Positions 15,411 through 22,816 of a DNA stretch of 39,125 nucleotides are shown here, piece after piece. Source of the stretch: Microbacteriaceae bacterium (GTDB lineage: Bacteria > Actinomycetota > Actinomycetes > Actinomycetales > Microbacteriaceae). A model generated the notes under the pieces. That model did no database searches and was not told where the DNA came from. It saw only the letters and a program-made list of their open reading frames with translations. Every line of letters starts with the position of its first letter. Within the stretch, counting starts at the first letter, position 1. The DNA lies in contig JAPOHQ010000002.1 in assembly GCA_029979375.1 (NCBI GenBank), forward strand, positions 1 to 39,125, given 5' to 3'. The position numbers were made by a program, and so were the translations under genes.

Positions 15411-16088
15411 CTAACTCTTTGACTCTTGGTTCTTTTCGCCCATTACCCAGGCAGCCAACAGGGCGGTGAGTGCCGAGAACAATCCGATTCCGATCACCAT
15501 CAGGAAGGTAGCGATTAGCCTTCCATCGGCCGTAACCGGGAATCTGTCGCCGTAGCCCACCGTGGTTACCGAGGCAATTGCCCACCAAAGCGCATCAAGA
15601 AAATTGGTGATGTTGGCACCCTCGGCATATCTCTCCGCTTCGAGAACCGAAAGGGCGGCGGTGTAGAGAATCAGCGGGAAGGTCACACCCACGATCGTTC
15701 CGACCCTAGAGGACCTGGTCCTTAGAAATGGCTGCAGTCCTCGCAAAACAATCACAACTCTCAGCACCCTTATGGCACGGAAGGCTGGCAGCAACAGCGC
15801 AAGTAGCGCCAGCCAGTTCTCCCTGACGAAGCCAATTACACCGGCCCAGGTAAGAATGTCTTTTCCGATATAGATCAGCCGCATCACAACATCGATTGCA
15901 AAAAGCCAGTAAATGGCATCTGAGACCAGCTCTAGCCCCTGATAGATATCCGCGGGCGGCTCGGCTAAAACCTGAACGCTATAGATTCCGAGGTAACCAA
16001 ACCCTAGGACCATGTAGAAGTATTCGACCTTTTCGAAAAAGACCCCGAGTTGCTCTCTGAAACTTTTCACATCCGCCACTCTAGCCAC
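15411..16088 (-). CDS. Voltage-gated-type potassium channel (six-TM VIC family)
   Basis: Predicted potassium-selective channel of the cytoplasmic membrane. The selectivity filter TTVGYGD is at 175-181 between two pore-lining helices. An S4-like helix with arginines every third residue (R114, R117, R120, then R126) precedes the pore, suggesting voltage sensing. There are about six transmembrane segments and no C-terminal RCK domain; the chain ends about 20 residues after the last helix. The GTG at 16088 overlaps the end of the upstream unknown gene by eight bases, consistent with a purA - unknown - channel - TM2 operon. Confidence 0.9.
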   Translation of the reverse strand: MARVADVKSFREQLGVFFEKVEYFYMVLGFGYLGIYSVQVLAEPPADIYQGLELVSDAIYWLFAIDVVMRLIYIGKDILTWAGVIGFVRENWLALLALLLPAFRAIRVLRVVIVLRGLQPFLRTRSSRVGTIVGVTFPLILYTAALSVLEAERYAEGANITNFLDALWWAIASVTTVGYGDRFPVTADGRLIATFLMVIGIGLFSALTALLAAWVMGEKNQESKS

Positions 16089-16656
16089 GCAGAATGCCCA
16101 GCGAGCGCAAGGGGAACCTCAGATACTCGGCCTTCCAACTCAGGTTTGGGCTCTTCCATGCCAAATCTTCGGCCAGCTCAGCCAATGCTGCCCAGAAGAA
16201 AACGTTGACCAGAACGACGCTTAGATAGCTCACCGTGTCGCCCGGGAATGCCTTTCCCAAAAAGCGCCTAAGCAGCGTGGGGAGGTCTCCGAGACCGTGC
16301 TCATGGAGCTGCGATCTAACCTCGAGCTCAATCTCCCTGGCCCTTCGGGGATTCCAGGGCAGCATGGGGTCACTCGCCCGCACCAGCTGCGAAAGGCTTA
16401 CTGCCTCTCGGTAACGAACATCCTCAAGGGCGTCAAAGAGCGGAATGAACCGATCAATCTCATAGCCCGCCTTGCGCAAATCCAGAATGTCGGGATAGGC
16501 AACGAAACGGTAGAAAGGAACGTGAGGGCGAACGGGCTGATATGGCAGTGAGGTGAAGCTCGCCTCGAGAGGATCAACCCCGAGGGTTGACGCACCCCAG
16601 GTGTTAAATGCTTCGTCTGGATAGGGGATCTGATCCAGTTCTTGCGCTTCGCTCAC
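16081..16656 (-). CDS. Conserved-looking protein of unknown function beside the potassium channel
   Basis: I do not recognise this 191-residue protein. Its N-terminal two thirds are soluble and rich in Pro, Tyr and acidic residues (IPYPDEAFNTWG, SFTSLPYQPVRPHVPFYRFVAYPDILDLRKAGYEID). One hydrophobic stretch at about 141-160 could be a membrane helix or a buried core helix. A basic patch WNPRRAREIELEVR lies near 101-114. The codon choice resembles the neighbours, so it is a real gene. GTG at 16656 is the start. It lies 13 bases after purA and overlaps the channel gene by eight bases, so it may encode a partner or regulator of the channel; this is context-based inference only. Confidence 0.72.
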   Translation of the reverse strand: MSEAQELDQIPYPDEAFNTWGASTLGVDPLEASFTSLPYQPVRPHVPFYRFVAYPDILDLRKAGYEIDRFIPLFDALEDVRYREAVSLSQLVRASDPMLPWNPRRAREIELEVRSQLHEHGLGDLPTLLRRFLGKAFPGDTVSYLSVVLVNVFFWAALAELAEDLAWKSPNLSWKAEYLRFPLRSLGILRG

Positions 16657-16669
16657 CTATCTATTCTGC

Positions 16670-17956
16670 TTAGGAAAGCATCTCGTGGCGAACAATTGTG
16701 GCGTTTCGATCCTGACCAACGCCGATTGCAGAGATTCTCGTCCCGCTCATCTTTTCGAGGGCTAGCACGTAGTCTTGGGCATTCTTAGGGAGGTCTTCGA
16801 AGGTCGTTGCTCCGGTGATGTCCTCGTCCCAACCTGGGAAGTTCTCATAGATGGGCTTGGCGTGGTGGAAGTCGGTCTGAGAAACCGGAATCTCCTCAAC
16901 CCTCTGACCATCCACCTCGTATGCGACACAAACCGGAATCTCCTTGATGCCGGTCAGTACATCTAGCTTGGTCAGGAAGATGTCGGTAAGGCCGTTGACC
17001 CTGGTGGCATAGCGAGCGATTGGTGCATCGAACCAGCCGCATCGCCTTTCGCGACCGGTGGTGGTGCCTACCTCCCCGCCCTGCTTGCGGAGGTATTCGC
17101 CCCACTCATCAAACAGCTCGGTTGGGAACGGTCCGGCTCCAACCCTTGTGGTGTAGGCCTTCAGGATTCCGATTACTCCAGAGATCTTGGTTGGTCCGAT
17201 ACCGGATCCGGTGGTAGCGCCACCGGCAATTGGGTTTGAAGAGGTCACAAATGGATAGGTACCGTGATCAACATCCAGCAGGGTGCCCTGGCCACCCTCA
17301 AGCAAGACCGTCTTACCCTCATCCAGCGCGCGGTTTAGAACCAGCGACGTGTCGGCAACCATCGGCTTTAGCCGCTCCGCGAAGGAGAGCAGGTGCTCGA
17401 CAACCTCGTCTGCCTTGACTGCCGCACGGTTATAAACCTTGATCAAAAGCTCGTTCTTCTGGGTTAGTGAACCCTCGACCTTTTGCTTCAGAATGCTTGG
17501 ATCAAAAAGGTCCTGGACCCTGATGCCCAGGCGGCCAATCTTGTCACCATAGGTTGGGCCAATGCCCCTACCGGTGGTGCCAATTGCGCGCTTACCCAGG
17601 AAGCGCTCTGAGACCTTGTCCACTGTCACGTGATAGGGGGTAATGATGTGGGCGTTGGCCGAAACCATCAGCTTGGAGGTGTCGACACCCTTTTCGTTCA
17701 GTCCATCGATCTCGCGGAAGAGGACCTCGAGGTCAATCACCACGCCGTTGCCGATGACCGGTGTGCACTCCGGGGTCAGAATGCCCGATGGGAGCAGGTG
17801 AAGAGCAAACTTCTTGTCTCCGATGACCACGGTATGACCCGCGTTGTTTCCACCCTGGTAGCGGACCACATAATCAACGCGGTCTCCGAGTAGGTCTGTC
17901 GCCTTGCCCTTGCCCTCATCGCCCCACTGGGCTCCGACTAGCACTATCGCTGGCAT
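16670..17956 (-). CDS. purA: Adenylosuccinate synthase
   Basis: Joins IMP and aspartate using GTP to give adenylosuccinate, the first committed step to AMP. The GTP-binding loop GAQWGDEGKGK spans 8-18 with catalytic Asp13. GGNNAGHTV carries the catalytic His41. IGTTGRGIGPTYGDK and GTTTGRERRCGWFD are further family signatures. The length of 428 residues is standard. The ATG at 17956 has AAAGGGG eight bases upstream. It is the first gene of the leftward group that continues into the unknown protein, potassium channel and TM2 genes. Confidence 0.98.
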   Translation of the reverse strand: MPAIVLVGAQWGDEGKGKATDLLGDRVDYVVRYQGGNNAGHTVVIGDKKFALHLLPSGILTPECTPVIGNGVVIDLEVLFREIDGLNEKGVDTSKLMVSANAHIITPYHVTVDKVSERFLGKRAIGTTGRGIGPTYGDKIGRLGIRVQDLFDPSILKQKVEGSLTQKNELLIKVYNRAAVKADEVVEHLLSFAERLKPMVADTSLVLNRALDEGKTVLLEGGQGTLLDVDHGTYPFVTSSNPIAGGATTGSGIGPTKISGVIGILKAYTTRVGAGPFPTELFDEWGEYLRKQGGEVGTTTGRERRCGWFDAPIARYATRVNGLTDIFLTKLDVLTGIKEIPVCVAYEVDGQRVEEIPVSQTDFHHAKPIYENFPGWDEDITGATTFEDLPKNAQDYVLALEKMSGTRISAIGVGQDRNATIVRHEMLS

Positions 17957-18008
17957 GGCTAAACCCCTTTCAAAATTGGGGAACTTAAGGCTTCAGCCCT
18001 ACCAAAGT

Positions 18009-18665
18009 CTAACTAAAAACGTGCTGCAGCACCCAGCTGTGCATTGTTATTGCGGCAGCAGCCGAGGCGTTGATGGACCTGGTGGATCCAAATTGGCTGA
18101 TTTCCAAGACCATATCGGCCGCATCCAGAGCCTCTTGAGAGAGCCCTGGGCCCTCCTGCCCAAATAGAAACAGGCACTCTTTGGGAAGCTCGGTTTCCTC
18201 AAGCTTTTTGCAGCCTGGAACATTGTCGATCGCAATTATCGGCAGCCTCTTTCCCGCCTCCCCTGCGGTTTGGGACCACCGGATCAGGCTTTGGATATCT
18301 GGGTGGTGTGAGACGTGCTGATAGCGGTCGGTCACCATCGCGCCGCGCCGATTCCAGCGCTTGTTTCCCACGATGTGGACACCCTTGGCCAAAAAGGCGT
18401 TTGCGTTTCTGACTATCGAGCCGATGTTCAGATCGTGCTGCCAGTTCTCGATCGCGACGTGGTAGGGGTGTCGGCGAGCATCGAGGTCTTTGACTATCTC
18501 CTCCATCTTCCAGTAGCGATAGCCGTCGACGACGTTTCTGGTGTCACCAGATGCCAAGAGTTCTGGGTCAAACTTGTCGAAATTTGGGTCGGCCTTCGGA
18601 TCTCCGACGTAGGGACCAACACCCCAGGTTGGCTGGGCAATGGGCTCGGGTGTCTTCTCACTCAC
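18009..18665 (-). CDS. SpoU/TrmH-family RNA 2'-O-methyltransferase
   Basis: AdoMet-dependent methyltransferase of the SPOUT class, acting on a ribose in tRNA or rRNA. The three conserved motifs are present: motif 1 IGSIVRNANAF with the key Asn/Arg, motif 2 LFLFGQEGPGLS, and motif 3 FGSTRSINASAAAAI. Together they form the knotted AdoMet site. At 218 residues it lacks an obvious N-terminal RNA-binding L30-like domain, unlike RlmB. The exact target cannot be told. The GTG at 18665 has TACGCT six bases upstream and no ribosome site. It is divergent from the HAD phosphatase gene across 28 bases. Confidence 0.88.
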   Translation of the reverse strand: MSEKTPEPIAQPTWGVGPYVGDPKADPNFDKFDPELLASGDTRNVVDGYRYWKMEEIVKDLDARRHPYHVAIENWQHDLNIGSIVRNANAFLAKGVHIVGNKRWNRRGAMVTDRYQHVSHHPDIQSLIRWSQTAGEAGKRLPIIAIDNVPGCKKLEETELPKECLFLFGQEGPGLSQEALDAADMVLEISQFGSTRSINASAAAAITMHSWVLQHVFS

Positions 18666-18671
18666 CCTAAT

Positions 18672-18677
18672 AGCGTA
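18672..18677 (-). promoter_or_regulatory. Putative -10 element of a leaderless RNA methyltransferase transcript
   Basis: TACGCT on the minus strand ends six bases before the GTG at 18665. It sits back to back with the plus-strand hexamer at 18682. Confidence 0.42.
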
Positions 18678-18681
18678 GAGC

Positions 18682-18687
18682 TAGGCT
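18682..18687 (+). promoter_or_regulatory. Putative -10 element of a leaderless HAD phosphatase transcript
   Basis: TAGGCT ends six bases before the ATG at 18694, which lacks a Shine-Dalgarno. Confidence 0.42.
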
Positions 18688-18693
18688 CTTCTC

Positions 18694-19464
18694 ATGGTCG
18701 ATCGCTCCCACATCCTCAGCTGGCTAACCGACATGGACGGGGTCCTCTGGCACGAGGGGAAGGCTATCCCCGGTGCCCAGGAGCTGATCAACCACTGGCG
18801 GGAACAGGGCACTCCCCACCTGGTGCTAACCAACAACTCCATTTACACCCCGCGGGATCTCTCCGCCAGACTCAAGGCGGGTGGACTCAATGTCGAAGAG
18901 GGCCTGATCTACACCTCAGCCATGGCCACCGCAGACTTCTTGAACAACCAGCAACCCAAGGGCAAGGCATATGTAATCGGCGAGGCCGGGCTGACCCAGG
19001 CCATGTACGAGATTGGCTACGTGATAACCGAGGTGAGGCCGGACTTCGTGGTTTTGGGCGAGACCAGAAACCTGAGCTTCGACAACCTCACCAAGGCAAT
19101 CAGGCTCATCGATAAGGGAGCCAGGTTTATTGCAACCAACCCAGATCCGACCGGTCCATCCGAGGAGGGCCCACTACCCGCAACCGGATCCGTCGCGGCA
19201 CTAATCACGAAGGCGACCGGCAAGAATCCCTACATTGTCGGCAAGCCAAACCCAATGATGTTCCGAAGCGCGATGCGCAAGATTGATGCTCATTCAGAGA
19301 CCACTGCCATGATCGGAGACCGTATGGACACCGACGTCGTGGCTGGTATTGAGGCTGGCCTCCACACCATCCTCGTGAGAACCGGCATCTCCGACGATGC
19401 CGAGATAGCTAAGTATCCCTTCAGGCCAACCGAGATTCTGGACTCTGTAGCAGACCTGCTCTAG
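18694..19464 (+). CDS. HAD-IIA phosphatase (NagD/PGP-like)
   Basis: Cytosolic phosphatase of the haloacid dehalogenase superfamily. Motif I, LTDMDGVLWH, has the nucleophile Asp13 and acid Asp15. Motif II is LVLTNNSIYTPRD. The basic motif III lies before KPNPMMF, and motif IV is GDRMDTDVVAGIEAG. The order, with a C2-type cap between motifs II and III, marks the NagD subfamily. The 256-residue length fits. Likely substrates are nucleotides or sugar phosphates such as phosphoglycolate; none can be singled out. Its TAG stop shares CTAG (19461-19464) with the convergent VapC-type toxin gene. Confidence 0.9.
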   Translation: MVDRSHILSWLTDMDGVLWHEGKAIPGAQELINHWREQGTPHLVLTNNSIYTPRDLSARLKAGGLNVEEGLIYTSAMATADFLNNQQPKGKAYVIGEAGLTQAMYEIGYVITEVRPDFVVLGETRNLSFDNLTKAIRLIDKGARFIATNPDPTGPSEEGPLPATGSVAALITKATGKNPYIVGKPNPMMFRSAMRKIDAHSETTAMIGDRMDTDVVAGIEAGLHTILVRTGISDDAEIAKYPFRPTEILDSVADLL

Positions 19465-19862
19465 TGGCGAAGCCGCAAGCCCGGCAGCTCGTCGAACCGC
19501 GCGCTCTGATCTACGGACCACAGCTCCGCACCAGCACGAATGGCGCTGGCTGCGATCCAAAGGTCGTTTACACCCCGCGGTTTGCCCTCGCTGATCGCAA
19601 AGGCACGAAGCTCCGCAAAAATACCGGCGGTCTCTTCATCGATGGCTTGGATTTCGCATTTTGACTTGATTAGCTCTAAGAATGCCTCGGTTCTTGCGCG
19701 TGCCGACTCAGTTCTTTTCGGACTCTTCGCCGCGACTAGAAGCTCGGCCAGGACGACCACCGAGATAACCCAACGATCATTCGTTTTCATTGCGGCTGAG
19801 CCCAAGGCCTGGCCTCTATCCAGAGCGACCAACACCGATGTGTCCAGCGCTACTTGTCCCAT
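19461..19862 (-). CDS. vapC: VapC-type PIN-domain toxin
   Basis: Predicted magnesium-dependent ribonuclease that cuts RNA, in known VapCs often tRNA or 23S rRNA. The acidic PIN residues are in place: Asp7 (ALDTSV), Glu40 (VLAELL), Asp100 (GVNDLWIAA) and Asp118 (SVDQSARF). The length of 133 residues is typical. The ATG at 19862 lies 13 bases inside the end of the antitoxin gene, the usual coupled arrangement in which antitoxin is made first. The 3' end shares its stop CTAG with the HAD gene, so toxin transcription would run into that gene in antisense. Confidence 0.9.
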   Translation of the reverse strand: MGQVALDTSVLVALDRGQALGSAAMKTNDRWVISVVVLAELLVAAKSPKRTESARARTEAFLELIKSKCEIQAIDEETAGIFAELRAFAISEGKPRGVNDLWIAASAIRAGAELWSVDQSARFDELPGLRLRH

Positions 19863-20143
19863 GGGTATCTATCGAACTCTCCACCAACTAGGTTTTCGGG
19901 AGCGTGGCGGTCGGCCAGTATCTGGTCGTAGATGGCGATTGTCTCCTGATCAGGTGCACCGAATTCTGCGTGAAAATCAGCCACGGCTCCTAGCAGATCC
20001 TTGACCGTGGGGTGGGGTTTCCCGTTCAAGAGCGCAACCACCCTTTTCCCCCGAGTGATTTCGACTTCGCCACCTGCCTCAACCAGGTCGAGCACCTCGC
20101 TAAAGTTTCGGGCTACCTCAGTGGCTGTCATGGTCTTCTTCAT
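19850..20143 (-). CDS. Phd/YefM-type antitoxin
   Basis: Partner that should bind and neutralise the adjacent PIN toxin and repress the operon. The N-terminal part, MTATEVARNFSEVLDLVEAGGEVEITRGKRVVALL, is the Phd/YefM DNA-binding fold. The acidic C-terminal region, ending in GGEFDRYPWDK, is the expected toxin-wrapping tail. The start chosen is ATG at 20143, giving 97 residues: it has TAATCT seven bases upstream, and the family begins there. A longer frame from 20185 would put the palindromic operator inside the gene and is less likely. An inner ATG at 20131 is also possible. Confidence 0.87.
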   Translation of the reverse strand: MKKTMTATEVARNFSEVLDLVEAGGEVEITRGKRVVALLNGKPHPTVKDLLGAVADFHAEFGAPDQETIAIYDQILADRHAPENLVGGEFDRYPWDK

Positions 20144-20145
20144 AA

Positions 20146-20164
20146 AAATCAGATTATCTGATTT
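20146..20164. promoter_or_regulatory. Palindromic operator of the toxin-antitoxin operon
   Basis: AAATCAGAT and ATCTGATTT form a perfect nine-base inverted repeat about a single central T. It starts two bases upstream of the antitoxin ATG and covers the TAATCT hexamer (20151-20156, minus strand) that would serve as -10. This fits autorepression by the antitoxin-toxin complex. Confidence 0.7.
20151..20156 (-). promoter_or_regulatory. Putative -10 element of the toxin-antitoxin operon
   Basis: TAATCT on the minus strand ends seven bases before the antitoxin ATG at 20143 and lies inside the palindromic operator. Confidence 0.45.
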
Positions 20165-20245
20165 ATAGCTCAACAACGAAGTCATCGCATGATTATCGCC
20201 TCGGATACCTGCTCTAGAAACGGCAGTTGCGGAGGCTGTGGAGAA

Positions 20246-21451
20246 CTAGCTGTTGAGCTGCTTGATGTAGCGGTTGAAAGAGACCAACAGCGCTGCGGCT
20301 AGAACACCTGTTGCCAAGAGCAGATAGACCGGTCCGACACCGATGGTGTCAACGGCGGTTCCAACGGCAACCATGGAAATCAGCGGACCTGCGTGCCAGA
20401 TTGTCATTTCAAGAGCAAACACTCGACCTCTCTTATTGGCCGGGATCTTCTTTTGGATCACAGTGTTGAGAAGTGGCAGCAGAGGACCCCAGGCGAGGCC
20501 GAGGGTGAAGAAGAAGACGACCATCAGGGGAACAGGTGGCAGGAGGCTGAGTGGGAACATCGAGAGCGCGATCCCAAGGATTGCAATCCTAAGGATGTTT
20601 GCATAGCTAAACCGCTTGTGAATCTGCTCAAACGCCAGTGCCCCGATTACCGATGCGCCTGCTCCGGCTGAGATGACGATTCCGAGTCCCTCGGGATCGC
20701 CGAGTGAGGAGAAGTGGGCCGGAAGGACAACCATCTCGGTCGGCAGGTAGATGACGGCAAGGGTCATGATCGCGCCCATCATCACGAACACCGCGGGATT
20801 CGAGAAGAGAATCTTGAAGCCCTGCAGCGCATACAAAAAGAATGGCTCCTTCTCGGTCTCGTCGTTCTCCTCGTGTTTCTCCTCGACGAAGATGAACATT
20901 GCAAACACAGCTGAAGCAAAACCCATGAGGGCCACGAGGTAGAAGGTGTTTGTGGAACCGATGAGGGCGATGAAGAAGGTTGCCAGGGCTGGGCCGATGG
21001 CAAAGCCTGCGGCAAAGATGGCCTCGTGAATGGAGTTGGCTCTGTCCAGGGTCATTTTGGCAGGCGCGGCAACGTCTGGGACCAGGGACTTTCTAGCGGT
21101 TCCACCACCAGGGGCGACAATGCCTCGAATCACGCCCAGCAGGATCAGTAGCGGAATTGTGAGGCCGAACGCCCAGTCGAAAAGCGGGATCAATAATCCG
21201 GTCATGGCCGTCAGGAACTCAACCCAAACCGCGGTCCGCTTGCGACCAAAGCGGTCAATAATGGAACCGATTACCGGAGCCAGAATCAACCCTGGGATTC
21301 CCGTGATAGCAACTACCAGGCCCGAGCTTGCGGCACTCCCGGTGAGCTCAAGTGCGATCCAGGGTATGGCGATAAACACCATCGACCCAGAGATGACGCT
21401 CGTAACCGAGGCAAACTGGGTGAGGACAAAAGGCGCGAGCCTGCGCTGCAC
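20246..21451 (-). CDS. MFS transporter, 12 TM (macrolide/siderophore efflux-like)
   Basis: Secondary exporter of the cytoplasmic membrane. The 401-residue chain has about 12 hydrophobic segments. The motif A loop is IGSIIDRFGRKRTAVW, in the usual place between helices 2 and 3, and a charged central loop (VEEKHEENDETEKEP) separates the halves. The pattern resembles the MFS_3/enterobactin-exporter group, but the substrate is unknown. The start is GTG at 21451 with AAGAGG upstream. It follows pyrE by 12 bases on the same strand and is probably co-transcribed with it. A 60- to 100-base gap separates its end from the toxin-antitoxin promoter; nothing notable is seen there. Confidence 0.88.
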   Translation of the reverse strand: MQRRLAPFVLTQFASVTSVISGSMVFIAIPWIALELTGSAASSGLVVAITGIPGLILAPVIGSIIDRFGRKRTAVWVEFLTAMTGLLIPLFDWAFGLTIPLLILLGVIRGIVAPGGGTARKSLVPDVAAPAKMTLDRANSIHEAIFAAGFAIGPALATFFIALIGSTNTFYLVALMGFASAVFAMFIFVEEKHEENDETEKEPFFLYALQGFKILFSNPAVFVMMGAIMTLAVIYLPTEMVVLPAHFSSLGDPEGLGIVISAGAGASVIGALAFEQIHKRFSYANILRIAILGIALSMFPLSLLPPVPLMVVFFFTLGLAWGPLLPLLNTVIQKKIPANKRGRVFALEMTIWHAGPLISMVAVGTAVDTIGVGPVYLLLATGVLAAALLVSFNRYIKQLNS

Positions 21452-21463
21452 TTTACCTCTTAT

Positions 21464-22021
21464 CTAGAGACCTAAATCACCCAGCGATACGGCTGAGTAA
21501 TACGCATAACCTCGTGATTCTATAGCTTCCCTTGCCCCGGTGTGTCGGTCGACCACGGTCGCAACGGCGATCACATTGGCCCCGGCTTTGACCAGTGCCT
21601 CGGCGGCCGCAAGCGGTGATCCGCCAGTGGTTGAGGTGTCCTCAAGAACCACTACATTTCGACCGGAAACCTCAGGTCCCTCAACCCGCCGGCCCATGCC
21701 ATGCTTCTTAGCCTCCTTGCGGACCACGAAGGCATCAATTTGCCTGCCCCTGCCCGCTGCGGCATGCAGCACCGCTGCTGCAACGGGATCGGCCCCCATG
21801 GTCAAACCCCCGACCGCATCGGGCATCAAACCAGCGCTATCAAAGAGATCCAGCATCACCTCGCCCACCAGTCCGGCTGCCTCGTGATGCAGGGTTGCCC
21901 TGCGAAGGTCGACGTAGTAGTCGGCCTCGATGCCGGAAGACAGCGTCACCTTGCCGTGAACAACCGCGAGCTCCTTGATGAGCTCAACCAGCCTGGGCTT
22001 ACTGGGAGAGGAAAAAGTCAT
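21464..22021 (-). CDS. pyrE: Orotate phosphoribosyltransferase
   Basis: Transfers phosphoribose from PRPP to orotate to give OMP in pyrimidine synthesis. The PRPP-binding motif is VVLEDTSTTGGSPLAAAEAL. The flexible lysine-rich loop is RKEAKKHGMGRRVEG, and VTLSSGIEADYYVDLRRA is the conserved N-terminal substrate segment. The length of 185 residues is normal. The ATG at 22021 has no Shine-Dalgarno but a TAAACT hexamer six bases upstream. The xth gene starts divergently only 15 bases away. Confidence 0.96.
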   Translation of the reverse strand: MTFSSPSKPRLVELIKELAVVHGKVTLSSGIEADYYVDLRRATLHHEAAGLVGEVMLDLFDSAGLMPDAVGGLTMGADPVAAAVLHAAAGRGRQIDAFVVRKEAKKHGMGRRVEGPEVSGRNVVVLEDTSTTGGSPLAAAEALVKAGANVIAVATVVDRHTGAREAIESRGYAYYSAVSLGDLGL

Positions 22022-22024
22022 AGT

Positions 22025-22030
22025 TAGAGT
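22025..22030 (+). promoter_or_regulatory. Putative -10 element of xth, overlapping that of pyrE
   Basis: TAGAGT ends six bases before the xth GTG at 22037. Both -10 elements fit in the 15-base gap, so each promoter's -35 region would lie inside the other gene. Confidence 0.45.
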
Positions 22031-22033
22031 TTA
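22028..22033 (-). promoter_or_regulatory. Putative -10 element of pyrE, overlapping that of xth
   Basis: TAAACT on the minus strand ends six bases before the pyrE ATG at 22021. Three of its bases (22028-22030) also belong to the xth hexamer. Confidence 0.45.
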
Positions 22034-22036
22034 GGA

Positions 22037-22816
22037 GTGCAGATAGCGACCTGGAACGTAAACTCCGTTAGGGCTAGAGAACCGCGGGTACTGCAGTTCC
22101 TGGAGCGCACCGGTGTCGATGTCCTGGCCATGCAGGAGATTAAGTGCAAGCCGGAGCAGTTTCCCGTGCAGTCTTTCGAAGAACTCGGCTACAAGGTCAT
22201 CGCTCACGGGCTAAACCAATGGAACGGCGTTGCCTTTGCCTACAAAAACACCCTGGAGGCTCGGGATATTGAACTCTCCTTTCCTCAACAGCCTCACTTC
22301 AAGGACGTGCTCGAGGCTCGCGCCCTGGGTGCAACCTTCAATGGAATAAGGCTCTGGAGCCTGTATGTGCCGCACGGCAGGGCCCTTGACGACCCCCACA
22401 TGGACTACAAGCTGGAGTTCCTGGAGCGCCTTGCATCTCACGTTGCCGAGGAGCTGGAGGAGAACCCCGAATCCGAGATGGCCCTAATGGGCGACTTCAA
22501 CATCGCTCCGCTCGACAAAGACGTCTTCAATGTCGGATTCTTCGACACCCATGTCTCGGAACCCGAACGAGATGCCTTCGAGGTCTTCGAACAAATCGGC
22601 TTCAGTGATCTTCACAGAACCTTCGTTCCCGATAGCTACACCTACTGGGATTACAAAGACCTCCGCTTCCCCAGAAACGAAGGCATGAGGATTGACTTTG
22701 TGCTTAGCTCCCCTGCGCTAACAGACCGCATCCGGTCGGGAACCATTGAGCGCGATGAGCGCAAGGGCGAGGGCCCGAGCGATCACGTTCCGGTTATTTC
22801 TTTGATCTCCGACTGA
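22037..22816 (+). CDS. xth: Exodeoxyribonuclease III / AP endonuclease
   Basis: Cuts DNA 5' of abasic sites and removes 3' blocking groups in base-excision repair. The family start ATWNVNSVRARE contains the catalytic Asn7, and LAMQEIKC contains the metal ligand Glu34. LMGDFNIAP gives the Asp/Asn pair near 150-158, and GPSDHVPV near the C-terminus gives the catalytic Asp/His. The length of 259 residues is typical. The start is GTG at 22037, where the conserved N-terminus begins. The 3' end overlaps the convergent AlkD-like repair gene by 23 bases. Confidence 0.95.
   Translation: MQIATWNVNSVRAREPRVLQFLERTGVDVLAMQEIKCKPEQFPVQSFEELGYKVIAHGLNQWNGVAFAYKNTLEARDIELSFPQQPHFKDVLEARALGATFNGIRLWSLYVPHGRALDDPHMDYKLEFLERLASHVAEELEENPESEMALMGDFNIAPLDKDVFNVGFFDTHVSEPERDAFEVFEQIGFSDLHRTFVPDSYTYWDYKDLRFPRNEGMRIDFVLSSPALTDRIRSGTIERDERKGEGPSDHVPVISLISD

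Noticed and set aside
18315..19115. 266-residue plus-strand frame across trmH and HAD genes
   Set aside because: Overlaps two well-supported genes in other frames; Gly/Gln/Arg-rich shadow.
20143..20185. Antitoxin start at 20185 (111 residues)
   Set aside because: It would place the perfect operator and -10 inside the coding region; the Phd family normally begins near MKKTMTATEVARN.
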